DNA of 13,655 bases from Chitinophagaceae bacterium. GTDB lineage: Bacteria > Bacteroidota > Bacteroidia > Chitinophagales > Chitinophagaceae. Every line of letters starts with the position of its first letter. Position 1 is the stretch's first letter. The stretch is taken from contig CANIMM010000052.1 of the NCBI GenBank assembly GCA_947468255.1, forward strand, positions 1 to 13,655, in the 5' to 3' direction. The notes under the pieces were generated by a model. That model saw only the letters and a program-made list of their open reading frames with translations. It was not told the DNA's origin and did not search any database. The position numbers were made by a program, and so were the translations under genes. Positions 13,058-13,655 of this stretch are shown one piece after another.

Positions 13058-13655
13058 TTACTTTTTTGCAGCAGGAGCAGCGGCAGCAGCTTTAGGAGCT
13101 GGAGCAGCCTTAGCACCAGCAGCTTTAGGAGCAGCAGCCTCTTCTTGTTTCAATTGACGAGTCATCGTGATAGAAGCAATAGGAATACGAGGTGAGTTCA
13201 TAATTTCCATATTGTCTGCCTTCACATCCTGAACACGGATATTTTCATTTAACTCCAAATTAGTAATATCTAATTCAATGTTTTCACGCAAATATTTAGG
13301 CAACAGTTTAACTTTTAAACTCTTGATTTTAATAACCAATTTACCACCTGCTTTCACACCTACTGGAGCTCCAGTAAACTTAAGGGGTAGGGTAACTATT
13401 ACTTTTTTGTCTTCTACCAATTCTAAGAAATCAACATGAATTAGTTGATCACTTACTTTGTCAAACTGCAGATCTTTCAGTACGCATCTATACGCTTTTC
13501 CTTCAATATTAGCTAATACAACCATAAAATCAGGTGTATACACTACATTCTTAAAAGCAGTTGCAGGAGCAGCAAAATTGATCTCCTTAGCACCTCCGTA
13601 AATTACAGCTGGCACTTTTTCCTCAAGGCGAAGTTGGCGGGTGGCTTTTTTGCCA
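13058..13655 (-). CDS. rplY: 50S ribosomal protein L25 (TL5/CTC type), N-terminus beyond window
   Basis: Binds 5S rRNA in the large ribosomal subunit. Translation is open to the right edge: residues GKKATRQLRLEEK precede VPAVIYGGAKEI, which is the normal L25 N-terminal region, so only roughly a dozen residues are missing and the GTG at 13615 is not the start. The 5S-binding domain is followed by the second beta domain of long L25 (TL5/CTC) proteins: VDFLELVEDKKVIVTLPLKFTGAPVGVKAGG, then NIELDITNLELNENIRVQDV. The last 30 or so residues are an Ala/Pro/Lys-rich tail (EEAAAPKAAGAKAAPAPKAA and onward), probably disordered, and encoded by a G+C-richer repetitive stretch unlike the rest of the window. 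A strong terminator follows 14 bases downstream. Confidence 0.95.
   Translation of the reverse strand, partial: GKKATRQLRLEEKVPAVIYGGAKEINFAAPATAFKNVVYTPDFMVVLANIEGKAYRCVLKDLQFDKVSDQLIHVDFLELVEDKKVIVTLPLKFTGAPVGVKAGGKLVIKIKSLKVKLLPKYLRENIELDITNLELNENIRVQDVKADNMEIMNSPRIPIASITMTRQLKQEEAAAPKAAGAKAAPAPKAAAAAPAAKK
13084..13132. repeat. In-frame 16-bp direct repeat in the L25 tail
   Basis: CAGCAGCTTTAGGAGC occurs at 13084-13099 and again at 13117-13132, 33 bases (11 codons) apart, inside the Ala/Pro/Lys tail of L25. Slippage or recombination between the copies would change tail length without shifting the frame. Confidence 0.7.

Noticed and set aside
13613..13615. GTG as the start of L25
   Set aside because: The frame continues to the window edge with GKKATRQLRLEEK, a normal L25 N-terminal sequence, so the true start is outside the window.
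1..13655. Mobile element, CRISPR array, phage defence or toxin-antitoxin system
   Set aside because: No transposase, integrase, terminal inverted repeats, regularly spaced repeats or known defence domains were found; the gene content is housekeeping or conserved hypothetical.

Overview
The window is ordinary chromosomal DNA of a member of the Bacteroidota, most likely family Chitinophagaceae or a near relative (inference, no search run). The signs are the low G+C coding style, absence of clear Shine-Dalgarno sequences, several TAnnTTTG (-7 type) promoter elements just before genes, and gene types typical of that phylum: a YidC starting with MDRNTVIG, a long L25 with an Ala/Pro/Lys tail, a TonB-like protein next to folC, and a bacterial ComA beside aroE. 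No tRNA, rRNA, insertion sequence, prophage or CRISPR array was seen.

Layout. (1) 1-857, minus: 5' part of a DnaQ-type exonuclease fused to a GIY-YIG nuclease domain, running off the left edge. (2) 1024-3688, plus: acyl-CoA dehydrogenase, the PLP-homeostasis protein YggS, and a TauE/SafE (TSUP) permease joined to yggS by a GTGA overlap. (3) 3911-6698, plus: a TonB-like envelope protein, FolC, and a hot-dog thioesterase. (4) 9712-6700, minus: a TPR protein, a phosphosulfolactate synthase (ComA family) and shikimate dehydrogenase AroE; aroE meets the thioesterase gene tail to tail with one base between. (5) 9869-10219, plus: a small secreted basic protein of unknown function. (6) 10987-10319, minus: a secreted GLPGLI/DUF4412-like protein; a perfect 21-bp hairpin separates it from the small protein. 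(7) 12944-11103, minus: membrane insertase YidC. (8) 13655-13058, minus: ribosomal protein L25, lacking its N-terminus at the right edge. Two further strong hairpins follow the yidC and L25 genes.

Functionally this is mostly housekeeping: fatty-acid breakdown, B6 homeostasis, folate polyglutamation, the shikimate pathway, membrane protein insertion and the ribosome. Less routine points are the ComA homologue in an organism not expected to make coenzyme M, the nuclease fusion, several promoters so close to start codons that the mRNAs may be leaderless, an orphan TonB-like protein, and two secreted proteins of unknown role. I do not see a clearly new multi-gene defence or mobile system here.
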